DNA of 64,000 nt from Porphyromonadaceae bacterium W3.11 (GCA_030434245.1 JAUISX010000005.1:186001-250000), one strand, 5' to 3'; positions 19,896-30,799 are shown, counted from the stretch's first letter. Numbers and translations are program-made. Notes: generated by a model from the sequence alone, not told the origin.

Positions 19896-20440
19896 GTTAA
19901 AGTCCCCCAAAAGTGTGTACGGCAGAATGCGTCTCCGAGTAGTAAACCTACATATTTTTTCGCTTTGTTTTCCATAAATAGTGAAGATCGACTTACAAAA
20001 AATTAAGGCAAGGCTGTTGTAGCATTGTGGAGACAACGCCTTGCCGTGTCTTTTCGGTAGATATCTTAGTGATGGGAAATAAAGCACATTGTTCTTATTT
20101 ACTTATCATTGTTCTTCCTAAGTCCAAGCGTTAGATCTCCCATTCTTTTCGTCAGGTAGGTTGCATTGATTGCGATACTACCTATCAGGTATAGAGCTGA
20201 TTCCACAGTATGTATCCCACATTTATATCGGCTTCTTTCTTTACCTATCTCTATTGAAACGTTTTATTCAGTCGGTGTAATGAATGTACTTCCGAACGCA
20301 GACGTCATTTTTGAGGTAACTGAAGTATTACCCTATCCGTTGACCATAAGCTATTTTAGTCAGAAGGTATAGTTTTTCTCCATCTGTCCGCAAAGTTATT
20401 CGAGTTTTCCAAGTATCTAAAGGAACGTGGTTTCTTACAT
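19896..20440 (-). mobile_element. Remnant of an IS256-family element (left end plus transposase 3' part)
   Basis: The end sequence CCCCCAAAAGTGTGTACGGC at about 19902 and the following 530 bp align with the left end and transposase 3' portion of the intact element at 30800-31330. Many substitutions have accumulated and the homology stops near 20440. The opposite end is missing. Confidence 0.8.
20099..20440 (-). pseudogene. IS256-family transposase, decayed C-terminal fragment
   Basis: Corresponds to roughly the last 110 residues of the intact 385-residue transposase. The stop region is intact (TTACTTATCATTGTTCTTCC on the plus strand). Frameshifts and substitutions break the frame, and the N-terminal two thirds, with the catalytic Asp residues, is gone. 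Not functional. Confidence 0.8.
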
Positions 20441-21078
20441 AGACTCCACTCACGTTCGTAATAAGATACCGAAGCTGTTAATTGACTTATTTCGATGTTA
20501 TGGGCAAAGGGAGATTAAGTCTCTTTTTTTAAGGATATCTCGATAGACAAGATAATGGTCTCGCAAATTTTTATTGAGAGATTTTGTCTTTAAGTAGTAT
20601 TGCCCAAAAATGATAATAATGTGATGGTTTTTATATTAATGTGTGCCTTTTTGATATGTATGATGTGTAGGTAATGGTAACTTAATTGAGTAAATCTTTT
20701 AGATATGAAATATATTTAGGTATATTTGGGATGACAATATGTTTGTGTTTTTGCGTTTGAAGAAGATTTTTGTCATGTAGATGATTCGAGCAAGAATTCT
20801 AAGTTATATGAATAGTTTTTTTGCTATCAATCTTAGATCACATTTTTGTTATAGCTTGGTGAAATCTTACTGAGGGCTTAAGGTAACCGGCAACTGAGTT
20901 ATTGGAATACTTTAGTGGAGTCTCCGCAGGAGTTGAAGGCATAATTGCTACTTCACTAATAAAGAATAAGAATAAAGGGTGGATAGCCCCATCGTTTTTA
21001 CAATATATTATGCGGTGTAGTCAAACCAGATTACCCGTAGTGATTTACATAAATAGTTTAATTATTAAAATAAATATT

Positions 21079-22218
21079 ATGAGAAAAGCTTTCATTTGTC
21101 CTACAAAATATGTACAAGGTGAAGACGAGATACTAAATCTTGGTTATTTCGTGAAAACATTTGGAACCAATGCATTACTTGTTGCACATAAAGATGATGC
21201 TGCTAGAGTGCAGGATAAACTAGATGCTACAGCAGAGAAGTATGGTGTGAATTTTATCAAGGCGGACTTTGCTGGTGAAGCCTCTAGAGAGGAGATAGAT
21301 AAGTTAAAAAAGATTGCTATTGATAACTCTTGTGACTGTACTATAGGGCTCGGGGGTGGCAAAGCCATTGACACAGCTAAGACTATAGCAGAGGGTGAAG
21401 CGTTAATTATCGTTCCTACTATTGCTGCTACGGATGCTCCTACGTCACACTCAGCTGTGCTGTATACACCAGATGGGCAGTTTGATGACTATGCTTACTT
21501 TAAGCAAAGCCCGAGCGTAGTGTTAATAGATACTACAGTGATTGCAAATGCACCGACCAGATTTTTAGTATCTGGAATGGGAGATGCCCTTTCAACTTAT
21601 TTTGAAGCTAGAGCTAATGTTCAGTCATTTGGTAATGTCAATGCTGGCTTGCCATGTGGTGCTAATAGAGAAACAGGAGAGCTACTTGCTAGGGGGACTA
21701 ATGCTGCAGCTGCACTTGCTGAGCTCTGTTATAAAATTCTATTAGAAGATGGTTATAAGGCAAAGATTGCAAATGATAATAAGGTGGTGACCCCAGCTCT
21801 TGAAAATATCATAGAAGCAAACATACTCCTTTCGGGATTAGGTTTTGAGAGTGGTGGATTAGCTGCAGCTCATGCCATTCACGATGGTTTGACGGTACTC
21901 GAAGATGCACATGGGATGTTTCATGGCGAGAAAGTAGCATTCGGGACTATATGTCAGCTTGTGCTTGAAAATGCCAAACAGGCGGAAATTGATACTGTTG
22001 TAGACTTTTGTTTGTCTGTCGGTCTTCCTGTTTGCCTAGAGGATCTAGGTGTGAAAGATATTGGAGATAGACTGACCAAGGTAGCAGAAAAGGCTTGTAT
22101 TCCTGAGGAAAGTATTCATTTTATGCCCTTCCCTCTTACTGTCAAAGACGTAGAGGCTGCAATAATCACTGCTGATAAGATAGGTAGAGAGGCAAAGAGT
22201 AAAGCGAAGAAAGGGTAA
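21079..22218 (+). CDS. gldA: Glycerol dehydrogenase (iron-containing alcohol dehydrogenase family)
   Basis: NAD-dependent oxidation of glycerol to dihydroxyacetone, or the reverse. I choose ATG 21079 (MRKAFICPTKYVQGEDEI; 379 residues), the usual GldA length. It shows the dinucleotide site GLGGGKAIDTAK (about 93-104), PTIAATDAPTSHSAV, and the metal-binding His residues in AAAHAIHDGL and HGMFHGEKVAFG. The kinase gene begins 11 bp downstream, so the pair forms a glycerol/dihydroxyacetone module feeding glycolysis. Confidence 0.95.
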   Translation: MRKAFICPTKYVQGEDEILNLGYFVKTFGTNALLVAHKDDAARVQDKLDATAEKYGVNFIKADFAGEASREEIDKLKKIAIDNSCDCTIGLGGGKAIDTAKTIAEGEALIIVPTIAATDAPTSHSAVLYTPDGQFDDYAYFKQSPSVVLIDTTVIANAPTRFLVSGMGDALSTYFEARANVQSFGNVNAGLPCGANRETGELLARGTNAAAALAELCYKILLEDGYKAKIANDNKVVTPALENIIEANILLSGLGFESGGLAAAHAIHDGLTVLEDAHGMFHGEKVAFGTICQLVLENAKQAEIDTVVDFCLSVGLPVCLEDLGVKDIGDRLTKVAEKACIPEESIHFMPFPLTVKDVEAAIITADKIGREAKSKAKKG

Positions 22219-22229
22219 GAAACTGGACT

Positions 22230-24041
22230 ATGAAAAAAATCATAAATACACCTGAGTCATTTGTTTATGACATGTGTCATGGAATGGCAAAGGCTCATCC
22301 AGAGTTAGAATTTGTAGAGAAATACAAGGTCGTCATCAAGAGAGAGATAAATCCATCTAAGGTTACATTAGTATCTGGTGGTGGCTCTGGGCACGAGCCA
22401 GCTCATGCTGGATTTGTAGGCAAAGGGATGTTGGACGTCGCCGTGTGTGGTGATGTGTTTGCATCCCCCTCGCAGATCCAAGTCTATAATGCACTAAAGT
22501 TATCTCAGTCAGAGAAGGGCACTTTGATGATAGTGAAAAATTATTCGGGCGACCTGATGAATTTTAATAATGCAGCAGCTCTAGCCAAGGAGGATGGAAT
22601 AAATGTAGAGGCTGTTTACGTGGCTGATGATATTGCAGTTAAGGACAGCTTATATACTGTTGGACGAAGAGGAGTCGCTGGTACTGTCTTTGTACATAAA
22701 ATTGCGGGTGCTAAGGCGGAGCAAGGGGCTTCATTAGATGAAGTGAAGCGAGTGGCTCAAAAAGTAGCTGACAATGTTAGAAGTCTAGGTTTTGCACTAA
22801 CATCAGGTACGGTCCCTGCAGCAGGGACACCCACTTTTGAGTTGGGTGATGATGAGATGGAATTTGGTGTCGGAATTCACGGTGAGCCAGGGCGTACGCG
22901 TGAGAAGATCCAGTCCGCAGATGAATTAGCTGCAAGAATGGTCCCAGATATCATGGAGGATCTAGGCTTAAGGAGAGGTGAGAAAATAGCATTATTGGTC
23001 AATGGCTTCGGAGGAACGCCATTACAAGAGTTGTACTTATTTAATAACTCTGTAACCACTATCTTAGAGGAAAAAGGGGTCCATATTTATAAGACTATGG
23101 TCGGTAACTACATGACCTCTATTGATATGGCAGGGGCATCATTATCATTTTTACGGCTTGATGATGAACTCATAGAGCTATTGGATGAGCCTGTAGTTAC
23201 ACCTGCTTTGACGTGGGGCACTGATATATCTTCACGTGCTAAGGCGTGTGAAGAAGCGATTGATGCCTTGTCAAAAGTCTTAGGCACCGTTCCATCAGAA
23301 ACGAAGGCGAAGAAAAGCGTTACCATAAAGCCAGAGTTGATTGACGGAGAGGAGACGACTTATGAGGTTAAAGGTAAGCCTGTAATTAACGATGTTATCA
23401 ATACTGCTGGAATGGTAACGTTAGTTGACAAGATGGCTGATATCATCATAGCTCACGAGGTAGAGTTTTGCGAAGCCGACCGAAATGGCGATGGTGATTT
23501 TGGTATGAGTATCGCAAAAGGCTTTAGACAGTTGAAAAATGACTGGGCAACCCGGAAGAAGGGCAATATTGGAGAATTCTTAATCAGCTCTTCTGAAATC
23601 ATTATGGAGTACTGCGGAGGTGCTTCTGGCCCACTATGGGGCAGTGCCTTCAGATATGCAGGAAAGGTAGTTAAGACTGCTGAGGAGATAGGCGTAAAAG
23701 AATTAGCAGAGATGATGCATGCAGCTGTAAAGGGAATCCAAGAGACTGGAGAAAGGTCTTTCGGAAGAGGGGCAGTCGTTGGTGACAAAACGCTTATAGA
23801 CGCACTCTACCCTGCTGCAGAAAGCTTGACAAAGTCTGCTGAGCAGGGAATGCAGCTAATTGACGCTATGGAAGTGGCCGCAAAAGCAGCAGTAGAGGGA
23901 GCTGAGAAGACAAAGGAATTTGTAGCTCATCTTGGAAGAGCTGGTACTGTAGGCGAAAGAAGTATCGGCTATCCTGATGCAGGTGCCTATGGGATAGGAG
24001 TTATTTTCACAGAGCTAGCGGCATTTGCTAGAAACTTCTAA
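22230..24041 (+). CDS. dhaK: Dihydroxyacetone kinase, fused DhaK-DhaL
   Basis: Phosphorylates dihydroxyacetone to DHAP. A single 603-residue chain has a DhaK domain (about 1-330) and a DhaL domain (about 390-603), the ATP-dependent form rather than the PTS-linked three-subunit form. DhaK shows SGGGSGHEP (49-57) and the substrate-binding His217 in GIHGEPGRT. DhaL shows the Mg-ATP motif NGDGDFG (419-425) and GRASYLG-like GRAGTVGERSIGYPD near the end. Second gene after gldA, followed by a terminator. Confidence 0.95.
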   Translation: MKKIINTPESFVYDMCHGMAKAHPELEFVEKYKVVIKREINPSKVTLVSGGGSGHEPAHAGFVGKGMLDVAVCGDVFASPSQIQVYNALKLSQSEKGTLMIVKNYSGDLMNFNNAAALAKEDGINVEAVYVADDIAVKDSLYTVGRRGVAGTVFVHKIAGAKAEQGASLDEVKRVAQKVADNVRSLGFALTSGTVPAAGTPTFELGDDEMEFGVGIHGEPGRTREKIQSADELAARMVPDIMEDLGLRRGEKIALLVNGFGGTPLQELYLFNNSVTTILEEKGVHIYKTMVGNYMTSIDMAGASLSFLRLDDELIELLDEPVVTPALTWGTDISSRAKACEEAIDALSKVLGTVPSETKAKKSVTIKPELIDGEETTYEVKGKPVINDVINTAGMVTLVDKMADIIIAHEVEFCEADRNGDGDFGMSIAKGFRQLKNDWATRKKGNIGEFLISSSEIIMEYCGGASGPLWGSAFRYAGKVVKTAEEIGVKELAEMMHAAVKGIQETGERSFGRGAVVGDKTLIDALYPAAESLTKSAEQGMQLIDAMEVAAKAAVEGAEKTKEFVAHLGRAGTVGERSIGYPDAGAYGIGVIFTELAAFARNF

Positions 24042-24421
24042 ACAGCTTTTACGTAACGAGCAACATTAGGTGATGAAAAGTGTTTGTCTACTTCGACAAG
24101 TTATTGCAATGCCTGGAGTCCGTTTGCTTTAATAGCCTATTGAAAATGTTGAACTAATATATAGTTACACCTCTCTATTACATGCAAAAAGTGATAGAGA
24201 GGTGTGTTTTTACATCGTGATATATGGCATCGCAACCAAGTCAGTATCGTATAAAATACAGCTGTAAGTTAGATGAGTGTTATCTTTGAAAACTAACACT
24301 AGGATTGATCGGCAAAAAAGAAACCTACCTACACATGTTTGAGATGTTAAAACATAGGTCAATTGGCAGATCTATTCAGTGAATTTATAATCTGAGATGC
24401 CTCTACTCAATGAGGGAGAGA
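24042..24421. other. Intergenic region between dhaK and the HerA-like gene
   Basis: 380 bp between convergent genes. It holds the terminator at 24167-24211; nothing else is recognised. Confidence 0.6.
24167..24211 (+). terminator. Terminator downstream of gldA-dhaK
   Basis: Arms ACACCTCTCTAT and ATAGAGAGGTGT around a 15-nt loop, followed by GTTTTT. Confidence 0.9.
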
Positions 24422-25966
24422 TTACCTTTTCTTACCGAAGAAGGTGCCAAATATGGTACGGGTGATGGTTCTGCCCAACTGATTGCTAATCTGTCGTTGA
24501 GTGCTTTTTCCGACTTGCTTAATCAAATCTTCAAGCATGCTACCTCCCTCCGCTTTCTTTTCTCGAGCTTCAGCACGTGCCTGTCGTTCCGCTTCCCTTC
24601 TTTGCTTTTCTAGTTCTTTCTCCCTTGCTAAGGCTTCTTTTTGTAGCTCCGCTTGTCGCTGTTCCTCCGCTTTCAGATCTTGTCGCTTCGAGATTATTTC
24701 GTAGGCGGATTCACGGTCTATTAACTTTTCATACACGCCATACACAAGCGATTCTTGGATCACTTGGTTGCGTTCCTCCTCTGTTATCGGACCGATCTGG
24801 CTCTGAGGAGGTAAAATATAAGCACGTTCTACCATTTGCGGGGCTCCCTTTTCGTCTAGAAATGAGACTAATGCTTCTCCAGTCTCTAGCTGCGTGATAA
24901 CCGTTTCGGTATCATATTGGGGGTTGGCTCTGAAGGTCTGAGCGGCCACTTTGACCGCCTTCTGATCCTTAGGAGTATAGGCACGTAGGGCGTGCTGTAC
25001 ACGATTGCCTAGCTGACCCAATATGGAGTCAGGAATGTCGGCAGGATTTTGCGTGCAAAAGTATATTCCTACACCTTTGGAGCGAATGAGACGGACTATC
25101 TGCTCCACTTTATCCAACAGATGCTTAGGCATATCATTGAAAAGTAGATGGGCCTCATCAAAAAAGAAGATCAGTTTGGGCTTATCCATATCACCGACCT
25201 CAGGTAGACTCTCATAGAGGTTAGAGAGCAACCATAGTAGGAACGTAGTGTAAATGCGTGGAGAGTGCATTAACTTATCAGCTGCCAAGATATTCACCAT
25301 CCCTTTGCCATTAATGGTTTGGATGAAATCATCCACTATCAATTCTGGTTCGCCAAAGAAATGTTCCGCATTTTCATTCTCCAATCTCAGTAACGCTCTC
25401 TGTATAGCTCCGATACTTGCTGGTGAAATGTTACCATATTTCGTAGTGTACTCGTTGCGATTATTCCCCACAAACTCTACCATTTTTTGTAAATCCTTGA
25501 GGTCAATTAAGAGCAAGTTATTATCATCTGCAATCTTAAAGATCATGGATAGGATAGCACTTTGGGTATCATTGAGGTTAAGGAGACGCTCGAGAAGCAG
25601 CGGTCCCATCTCGGTAATGGTTGTCCGTACAGGGTGTCCTTGCTCTCCGAATACATCCCAAAATTGAGTGGGAAAAGCCTTAAATTCAAAACCTTTCTTC
25701 GCCAATTGATAACGTTCGACACGCTTCATAACACTTGAATTATTGCCACCTGCCTTGGCTATCCCAGAGAAGTCCCCTTTGATGTCTGCTACGAAAACCG
25801 GAACCCCCATTTCACTAAATGTTTCAGTGAGGTTTTGTAGGGTAACAGTCTTACCCGTCCCTGTAGCCCCCGTAATCAAACCATGGCGATTTGCCATTTG
25901 GGGATTTAATGTGATCTCTTTGTCTTGAGAGATAGCAATATAAGCACGTTTCTGATTATCGAACAT
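24422..25966 (-). CDS. HerA-like ATPase, DUF853 family
   Basis: Predicted hexameric P-loop ATPase of the HerA/FtsK group (related to E. coli YjgR); the physiological role of the family is unsettled. The 514 residues carry Walker [11 protein letters not shown] (33-42), DIKGDFSG after it, and Walker [38 protein letters not shown] is the sensor region. A charged coiled coil (about 425-475, rich in Lys/Glu/Arg/Ala) precedes a short basic C-terminus. Transcribed alone, divergent from the permease. Confidence 0.88.
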   Translation of the reverse strand: MFDNQKRAYIAISQDKEITLNPQMANRHGLITGATGTGKTVTLQNLTETFSEMGVPVFVADIKGDFSGIAKAGGNNSSVMKRVERYQLAKKGFEFKAFPTQFWDVFGEQGHPVRTTITEMGPLLLERLLNLNDTQSAILSMIFKIADDNNLLLIDLKDLQKMVEFVGNNRNEYTTKYGNISPASIGAIQRALLRLENENAEHFFGEPELIVDDFIQTINGKGMVNILAADKLMHSPRIYTTFLLWLLSNLYESLPEVGDMDKPKLIFFFDEAHLLFNDMPKHLLDKVEQIVRLIRSKGVGIYFCTQNPADIPDSILGQLGNRVQHALRAYTPKDQKAVKVAAQTFRANPQYDTETVITQLETGEALVSFLDEKGAPQMVERAYILPPQSQIGPITEEERNQVIQESLVYGVYEKLIDRESAYEIISKRQDLKAEEQRQAELQKEALAREKELEKQRREAERQARAEAREKKAEGGSMLEDLIKQVGKSTQRQISNQLGRTITRTIFGTFFGKKR

Positions 25967-26394
25967 CGTTTTGATATGTAATTATTGTATGCGGTAAAAC
26001 AAATATATCAATAATATTTCAGTTGTCTGGTCCTATTACTTGACCAAAGCGTTGAGTATGATATATTTCGGAAAAATGTGATTTCTAAGCTTTGTAATTA
26101 TTTATCAGATACAAATATTAATATTTGCCAACGAGACCTTTATTCCTTGCTTTCATGATTATAGTTGAGAAAAAAAGGAAACAAACTGAGATCGTTTTGG
26201 GGGAATAAAGGGGTGGTGTTATTTCTTTTTGAGTTGATCTCTTTTGTGAATTTGATATATAAGGATAGTCTGGAGATGATGTTTTCAGGATTTTGCGATG
26301 CTTTGCTTAATGGGTAGCTTTGTAACTGAATTGATATCTTTTTCTCTGAAGAGATATTATTGAGATAGAAGTGTGAAACTATGTGAAGAAAAAG
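25967..26394. other. Divergent intergenic region, HerA-like ATPase / permease
   Basis: About 420 bp, AT-rich, between divergent genes. I see no ORF, RNA family or clear TTTG/TAnnTTTG promoter. Confidence 0.4.
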
Positions 26395-27687
26395 ATGGAA
26401 GCTAAATCGGACAAACGCTTTAGGTACGAACTGGAAGATAAGTTAGGTGGTGTCCCACTTTTGCTTTATGGCATACAGTGGTTCTTGGTGACGATACCAA
26501 CGTTGATTATTGTAGGTGCTTTAGTCGGTGGTCTACAGTATGGCAATTCGATCGGACAGGTTTTTTATATTCAAAAACTTTTTGCTTTAGTCGGACTTGC
26601 TCTTATTGTCCAGGTATTGTGGGGGCATCGTTTACCTATCGTGATAGGACCAGCTACCGTACTTTTAGTGGGGATTATCGCTACTCAGTCTCAGGGCTTT
26701 GATGCGATTTATAGTTCTATCATTATTGGTGGATTAATTTTATTTATTCTTTCTTTTACACCTCTCATTAAACGCATTAAATCAATCTTTACCCCTAGAA
26801 TTATCGCAGTAATACTTGCTTTGATAGCTATTACACTGACGCCGACGATTCTGAAGATGTGCTTTTCTGGCGATGTTTCTGAGGGGACAAAGTATCTATT
26901 CTTTATTACATTCTTCGTATTTTTACTCATTTCCAATCGTCTATTGAGTGGCATTTGGAAGAGTACTGTCTTGCTGTGGGGGATGATCATAGGGACGCTG
27001 GTATATAGAGCGATCTCATCGGATTGGTCTCTTGGTACACCTATGGGAGACCCTGCCGAAAGAGAGTTTTTTATCTCTTCATTCGTTTTTGATCCAGGAG
27101 TATTGCTCTCCTTTATCTGCTGTTACGTAGCATTATTTATAAATGAGTTAGGTTCTGTGCAAGCAGTAGGGCAGGCCATAGGTGCTGATCGTCAGATGGA
27201 GCGAAATGTCAGAGGCCTTAGAGTGACGGGGCTATCTAATGCTGTGAATGGATGCTTTGGAATCATTGGGCCAGTAGATTTCTCTATTAGTCCAGGCATA
27301 ATTATGACTACAGGTTGTGCTTCTCGGTATGCTCTAATCCCGGCGGGAATAGGATTAATTCTCTGTGCAGTCTTTCCTAATGTAGTTATTTTTCTTACCT
27401 CTATTCCCGAAGCTGTGATGGGAGGTATATTATTTTACCTAATGTGTATGCAACTAGGGTCTTCATTGCAACTTATCGGTAATGGGCACCTAATTAATAA
27501 TTTTGAGGATGCGTTGGTTATAGCCGTTCCTCTGATGCTTGCTCTCTACACTTCCTTTTTGCCTCAAAACATGGTTGATAGTATCCCCGCCTTTATTCAA
27601 CCCATAGTGGCCAATGGTTTTGTGGTAGGAGTTATTAGTGTGATCTTGATGGAACACCTCCTTCATCGCCAACCATTATCAGAGTAG
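26395..27687 (+). CDS. NCS2 family nucleobase permease (uracil/xanthine type)
   Basis: Inner-membrane nucleobase:cation symporter of the NCS2 family. About 430 residues with a dozen or more hydrophobic segments. The signature region GSVQAVGQAIGADRQMERN, then GLSNAVNGCFGIIGPVDFS, matches the conserved motif of TM8-TM10 in this family. I prefer ATG 26395; a GTG at 26383 would add four residues (MKKK). The substrate (uracil, xanthine or another) cannot be decided by eye. Single gene, no terminator found. Confidence 0.85.
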   Translation: MEAKSDKRFRYELEDKLGGVPLLLYGIQWFLVTIPTLIIVGALVGGLQYGNSIGQVFYIQKLFALVGLALIVQVLWGHRLPIVIGPATVLLVGIIATQSQGFDAIYSSIIIGGLILFILSFTPLIKRIKSIFTPRIIAVILALIAITLTPTILKMCFSGDVSEGTKYLFFITFFVFLLISNRLLSGIWKSTVLLWGMIIGTLVYRAISSDWSLGTPMGDPAEREFFISSFVFDPGVLLSFICCYVALFINELGSVQAVGQAIGADRQMERNVRGLRVTGLSNAVNGCFGIIGPVDFSISPGIIMTTGCASRYALIPAGIGLILCAVFPNVVIFLTSIPEAVMGGILFYLMCMQLGSSLQLIGNGHLINNFEDALVIAVPLMLALYTSFLPQNMVDSIPAFIQPIVANGFVVGVISVILMEHLLHRQPLSE

Positions 27688-27867
27688 ATATTCATGAGTC
27701 TCTTTCGTTATGATGTGAGGGTTATGAAGAGTGAAAGTCTTTTTTTTTTGATCTGATATTTAGTGTTGTGATATATATAGAAGAATAAATAAATCTCTAA
27801 AACTAGCAGTCTATTTTAAAAGCATAAAGATAAAATGATTCAGTGTACAAAAATACGAATTAGCTAA

Positions 27868-27898
27868 TTTGGTAAAAAAGAAAAAATATGTATCTTTG
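27868..27898 (+). promoter_or_regulatory. Bacteroidetes-type promoter of the tRNA-Leu pair
   Basis: TTTG at 27868-27871, a 19-bp spacer, and TATCTTTG at 27891-27898. A perfect match to the sigma-ABfr consensus, 66 bp upstream of the first tRNA. Confidence 0.85.
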
Positions 27899-27964
27899 CA
27901 ATCACGAATGAGGGCTATTCCAACCCCTCATTTAATATGTATCGGATGACACCTAGTTTTATCT

Positions 27965-28047
27965 GCCCAAGTGGCGGAATGGTAGACGCGCTAGTTTCAG
28001 GTACTAGTGTTAGAAATGACGTGAAGGTTCGAGTCCTTTCTTGGGCA
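27965..28047 (+). tRNA. tRNA-Leu (CAG)
   Basis: Acceptor arms GCCCAAG / CTTGGGC, anticodon stem CTAGT / ACTAG with loop TTCAGGT (anticodon CAG), a long variable arm and the T arm GGTTCGAGTCC. The CCA is not encoded. Confidence 0.95.
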
Positions 28048-28080
28048 CAAAGACATTCGGTATATATAAGAAGGAATGAT

Positions 28081-28166
28081 GCACAGGTGGCGGAATTGGT
28101 AGACGCGCTACTTTGAGGGGGTAGTACTGGTTTTTCGGTGTGTGAGTTCGAGTCTCATTCTGTGCA
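28081..28166 (+). tRNA. tRNA-Leu (GAG)
   Basis: Acceptor arms GCACAGG / TCTGTGC, anticodon stem CTACT / GGTAG with loop TTGAGGG (anticodon GAG), a long variable arm and the T arm GAGTTCGAGTCTC. Co-transcribed with the tRNA 34 bp upstream. Confidence 0.95.
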
Positions 28167-28175
28167 CAATTATTA

Positions 28176-28217
28176 CGAGTGAGTGTTTGATAAGGGTCAA
28201 ATACTCACTCGTTTTTT
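28176..28217 (+). terminator. Terminator of the tRNA-Leu operon
   Basis: Arms CGAGTGAGT ... ACTCACTCG with an inner TTGA/TCAA pair, followed by six T residues. The remaining 285 bp to the next gene shows nothing further. Confidence 0.9.
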
Positions 28218-28502
28218 CTAATAAGTTATCTTGCCTAAGATCTCGTTTCTTCATACCTGAGAAAACATTCTTTTATATAACGAAGTGAACGCCCTCCTAT
28301 AGGATAAATTTACGATAGTTAGCAGATGCTTTTTTGCAAAAAAAAGTTATTTCCACTAGTTATAGGTAATTAATAGTGATAGCTTTATTACTCTGCGTTT
28401 TTTATGATATCCAAACACCTGTATTAGGTGGTGTCTATATCTACTTTTTTGGGTATGTTTGCTAAGAATAACACAAGTTTAACAATTAAATACAGAAAGT
28501 TC

Positions 28503-30641
28503 ATGTCGAATACATTTAAAACAATGATTCTGGGGAGCTTGGCCGCAGTTACTATGCTTGCAGCAAGTTGCTCTGGAGAGAAAAAAGATCCTATGGACGG
28601 AAACCCATTTAAGGAACCTAGTACATTGGCTTACCATGTGCCAGACTACAGCAAAATCCAAAACGAGCACTATTTACCTGCTTTTAAAGAAGGTATTAAG
28701 GAGAAACGAGCTGAAATTGAGGCTATTGTAAATAATGAAGAAGCTCCTACATTTGAAAATACTATACTTCCTTATGAAGATAGCGGTGCTCTTCTTTCAA
28801 GAGTCTCTAGTGCCTTCTTTACTGTTTCAGGAGCGGATGGAACAGATGAAATAAAGGAGATTGAGAATGAAGTCATACCTCTTTTGACTGCCCTTAGTGA
28901 TGAGATATCATTTAATGATAAGCTCTTTGATCGCATAAAAGTGGTGTATGATAATGAGTTCGAAACTCTTCAGGGTGAGGACAAAAAGCTTCTTGATGAG
29001 ATTTACAAAGGATTTGTTCGTTCTGGTGCAAACCTTGACTCAGATAAGAAAGCAGAGCTGGAAAAGATTAATGCTCGCTTAGCTGTGTTGCAACAACAGT
29101 TTGTGCAGATGAACATTGACGCACGTAATAAGGCTATGGTAGCAGTTGAAGACGTTAACGATCTAGCTGGTCTAAGTGAAGCTGCCATTAATCAGTGTGC
29201 TGCAGATGCTAAAGAAGCAGGTATCGCTGCTCCTTATGCAATTGTTATTAGCAATACTACACAGCAAGGCATCCTTTCTAGTCTAGATAATCGTGCACTT
29301 CGCGAAAAAGTGTATAATGCGTCTATCAATCGCTCAAATGGAACTGGAGAGATTAATACCTATCCTGTCATTTTGGAGATAGCACAATTACGCCATAAGA
29401 AGGCAAACATAATGGGATTCCCTAACTATGCTTCATATTCGCTAAGTAATACTATGGCTCAGACACCAGAGAATGTATGGAGCTTCTTTGAGGATCTGAT
29501 TAAGGCCTACAGACCTGCTGCAGATAAGGAAACAGCTGAAATTGAAGCCTATGCACAAAAGACAGAAGGGTCAGATTTCAAACTTCAGCCATATGATCGC
29601 TTTTATTACTCTGACAAGATGAAGCAAGAGAAGTACAACTTCAGTAGTGAAGATGTGATGCCATATTTGCAGGCTGAAAAAGTGCTTGAAGATGGTGTGT
29701 TCTATGCTGCTGGAAAAGTTTATGGTCTTACTTTCAAGGAACGCTTTGACATACCTACTTATCATCCAGATGTACGCGTTTATGATATCTTTGATAAGGA
29801 TGGCAGCCAGATCTCAATGATCTATATTGACTTGTTCCGTAGGCCTACTAAGGGTGGCGGTGCTTGGATGGGTGAGTTCCATAGCCAAAGTCGTCGTAAC
29901 AATCAATTACCTATTATATACAATGTATGTAACTTTGTAAAGGCTCCAGAAGGTCAGCCAAATCTACTGACTTGGGATGAAGTAACTACTATGTTCCACG
30001 AATTTGGACATGCTCTACACGGACTATTGTCTAATGTTGAATACGAAACCCTTAGCGGAACAAATGTTACACGCGATTTCGTAGAGATGCCATCACAGTT
30101 CAATGAGTATTTTGCATCAGTACCTGAAGTGTTTAATAACTTCGCGGTGCATTACGAAACTGGTGAGCCAATGCCAGAAGATCTAAAATCTAAGATGCTC
30201 GAATCAATTAACTACCATGCAGCATATGCTCTTGGTGAAAACCTTGCATCTTCTTCAGCAGACTTGGCTTTCCATTCACTTGAAAGTGCTGATGACTTGA
30301 CAGCTGATAATATTGCTAACTTTGAGAATGAAGCTCTGTCAAAGCTTAACTTATTGGATCCTCAAATTCCACCACGTTATATGACTTCTTACTTCAATCA
30401 TATTTGGGGTGGTGGTTATGCAGCAGGATACTATAGCTACCTATGGTCAGAGGTTCTCGCTGTAAATGTTGGAGAATACTTTACCGCTCATGGTTCACTC
30501 AATCCTGAAGTAGGTGATTCTTTGCGTGAGAAGATACTAAGCCGTGGTAATACTAAAGATCTAGGAGAGTGCTTCTCAGAATTTACTGGTCTTGAGAAGC
30601 CAAATGCAGCAAGCTTACTCCCAGCAAGAGGTATTAAGTAA
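28503..30641 (+). CDS. dcp: M3 family peptidyl-dipeptidase (Dcp-like) lipoprotein
   Basis: Zinc metallopeptidase that removes C-terminal dipeptides from oligopeptides. I place the start at 28503 (712 residues), because it opens with a lipoprotein signal (MSNTFKTMILGSLAAVTMLA, then ASCSG), so the enzyme is exported and lipid-anchored; the frame is open 25 codons further upstream. The active site is MFHEFGHALHG (HExxH). GENLASSSADLAF and YAAGYYSYLWSE are M3-family blocks. Likely part of the peptide-based nutrition usual in this group. A terminator follows. Confidence 0.92.
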   Translation: MSNTFKTMILGSLAAVTMLAASCSGEKKDPMDGNPFKEPSTLAYHVPDYSKIQNEHYLPAFKEGIKEKRAEIEAIVNNEEAPTFENTILPYEDSGALLSRVSSAFFTVSGADGTDEIKEIENEVIPLLTALSDEISFNDKLFDRIKVVYDNEFETLQGEDKKLLDEIYKGFVRSGANLDSDKKAELEKINARLAVLQQQFVQMNIDARNKAMVAVEDVNDLAGLSEAAINQCAADAKEAGIAAPYAIVISNTTQQGILSSLDNRALREKVYNASINRSNGTGEINTYPVILEIAQLRHKKANIMGFPNYASYSLSNTMAQTPENVWSFFEDLIKAYRPAADKETAEIEAYAQKTEGSDFKLQPYDRFYYSDKMKQEKYNFSSEDVMPYLQAEKVLEDGVFYAAGKVYGLTFKERFDIPTYHPDVRVYDIFDKDGSQISMIYIDLFRRPTKGGGAWMGEFHSQSRRNNQLPIIYNVCNFVKAPEGQPNLLTWDEVTTMFHEFGHALHGLLSNVEYETLSGTNVTRDFVEMPSQFNEYFASVPEVFNNFAVHYETGEPMPEDLKSKMLESINYHAAYALGENLASSSADLAFHSLESADDLTADNIANFENEALSKLNLLDPQIPPRYMTSYFNHIWGGGYAAGYYSYLWSEVLAVNVGEYFTAHGSLNPEVGDSLREKILSRGNTKDLGECFSEFTGLEKPNAASLLPARGIK

Positions 30642-30675
30642 TTGAAAAGGTGTATATTAATTTATATACATAACT

Positions 30676-30722
30676 AAAGTAGAAGCACATCAAAACTTAT
30701 TTTGATGTGCTTCTACTTTTAT
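30676..30722 (+). terminator. Terminator of the M3 peptidase gene
   Basis: Perfect arms AAAGTAGAAGCACATCAAAA / TTTTGATGTGCTTCTACTTT with a 4-nt loop and trailing T residues. Confidence 0.95.
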
Positions 30723-30799
30723 ATCTTTTTTATAACCTAACTTCCATGGTCTTCGCATCGACAATTAAGTAAAGTTCGCCACGATGCTTTCTTTGAATT

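Larger units (their letters stand above)
19844..21078. other. Gene-poor region with IS debris
   Basis: About 1.2 kb between the TPR-PIN gene and gldA. It holds the decayed IS256-family fragment at 19896-20440. The remaining 640 bp is AT-rich and shows no gene; TATATTTG near 20722 is only half a promoter. The gldA frame is open upstream to 20902 but that part has no glycerol dehydrogenase character. Confidence 0.5.

Noticed and set aside
24422-25966. HerA-like ATPase as part of a HerA-nuclease defence pair
   Set aside because: It is of the common DUF853/YjgR type, with no SIR2, DUF4297 or NurA-like nuclease gene next to it.
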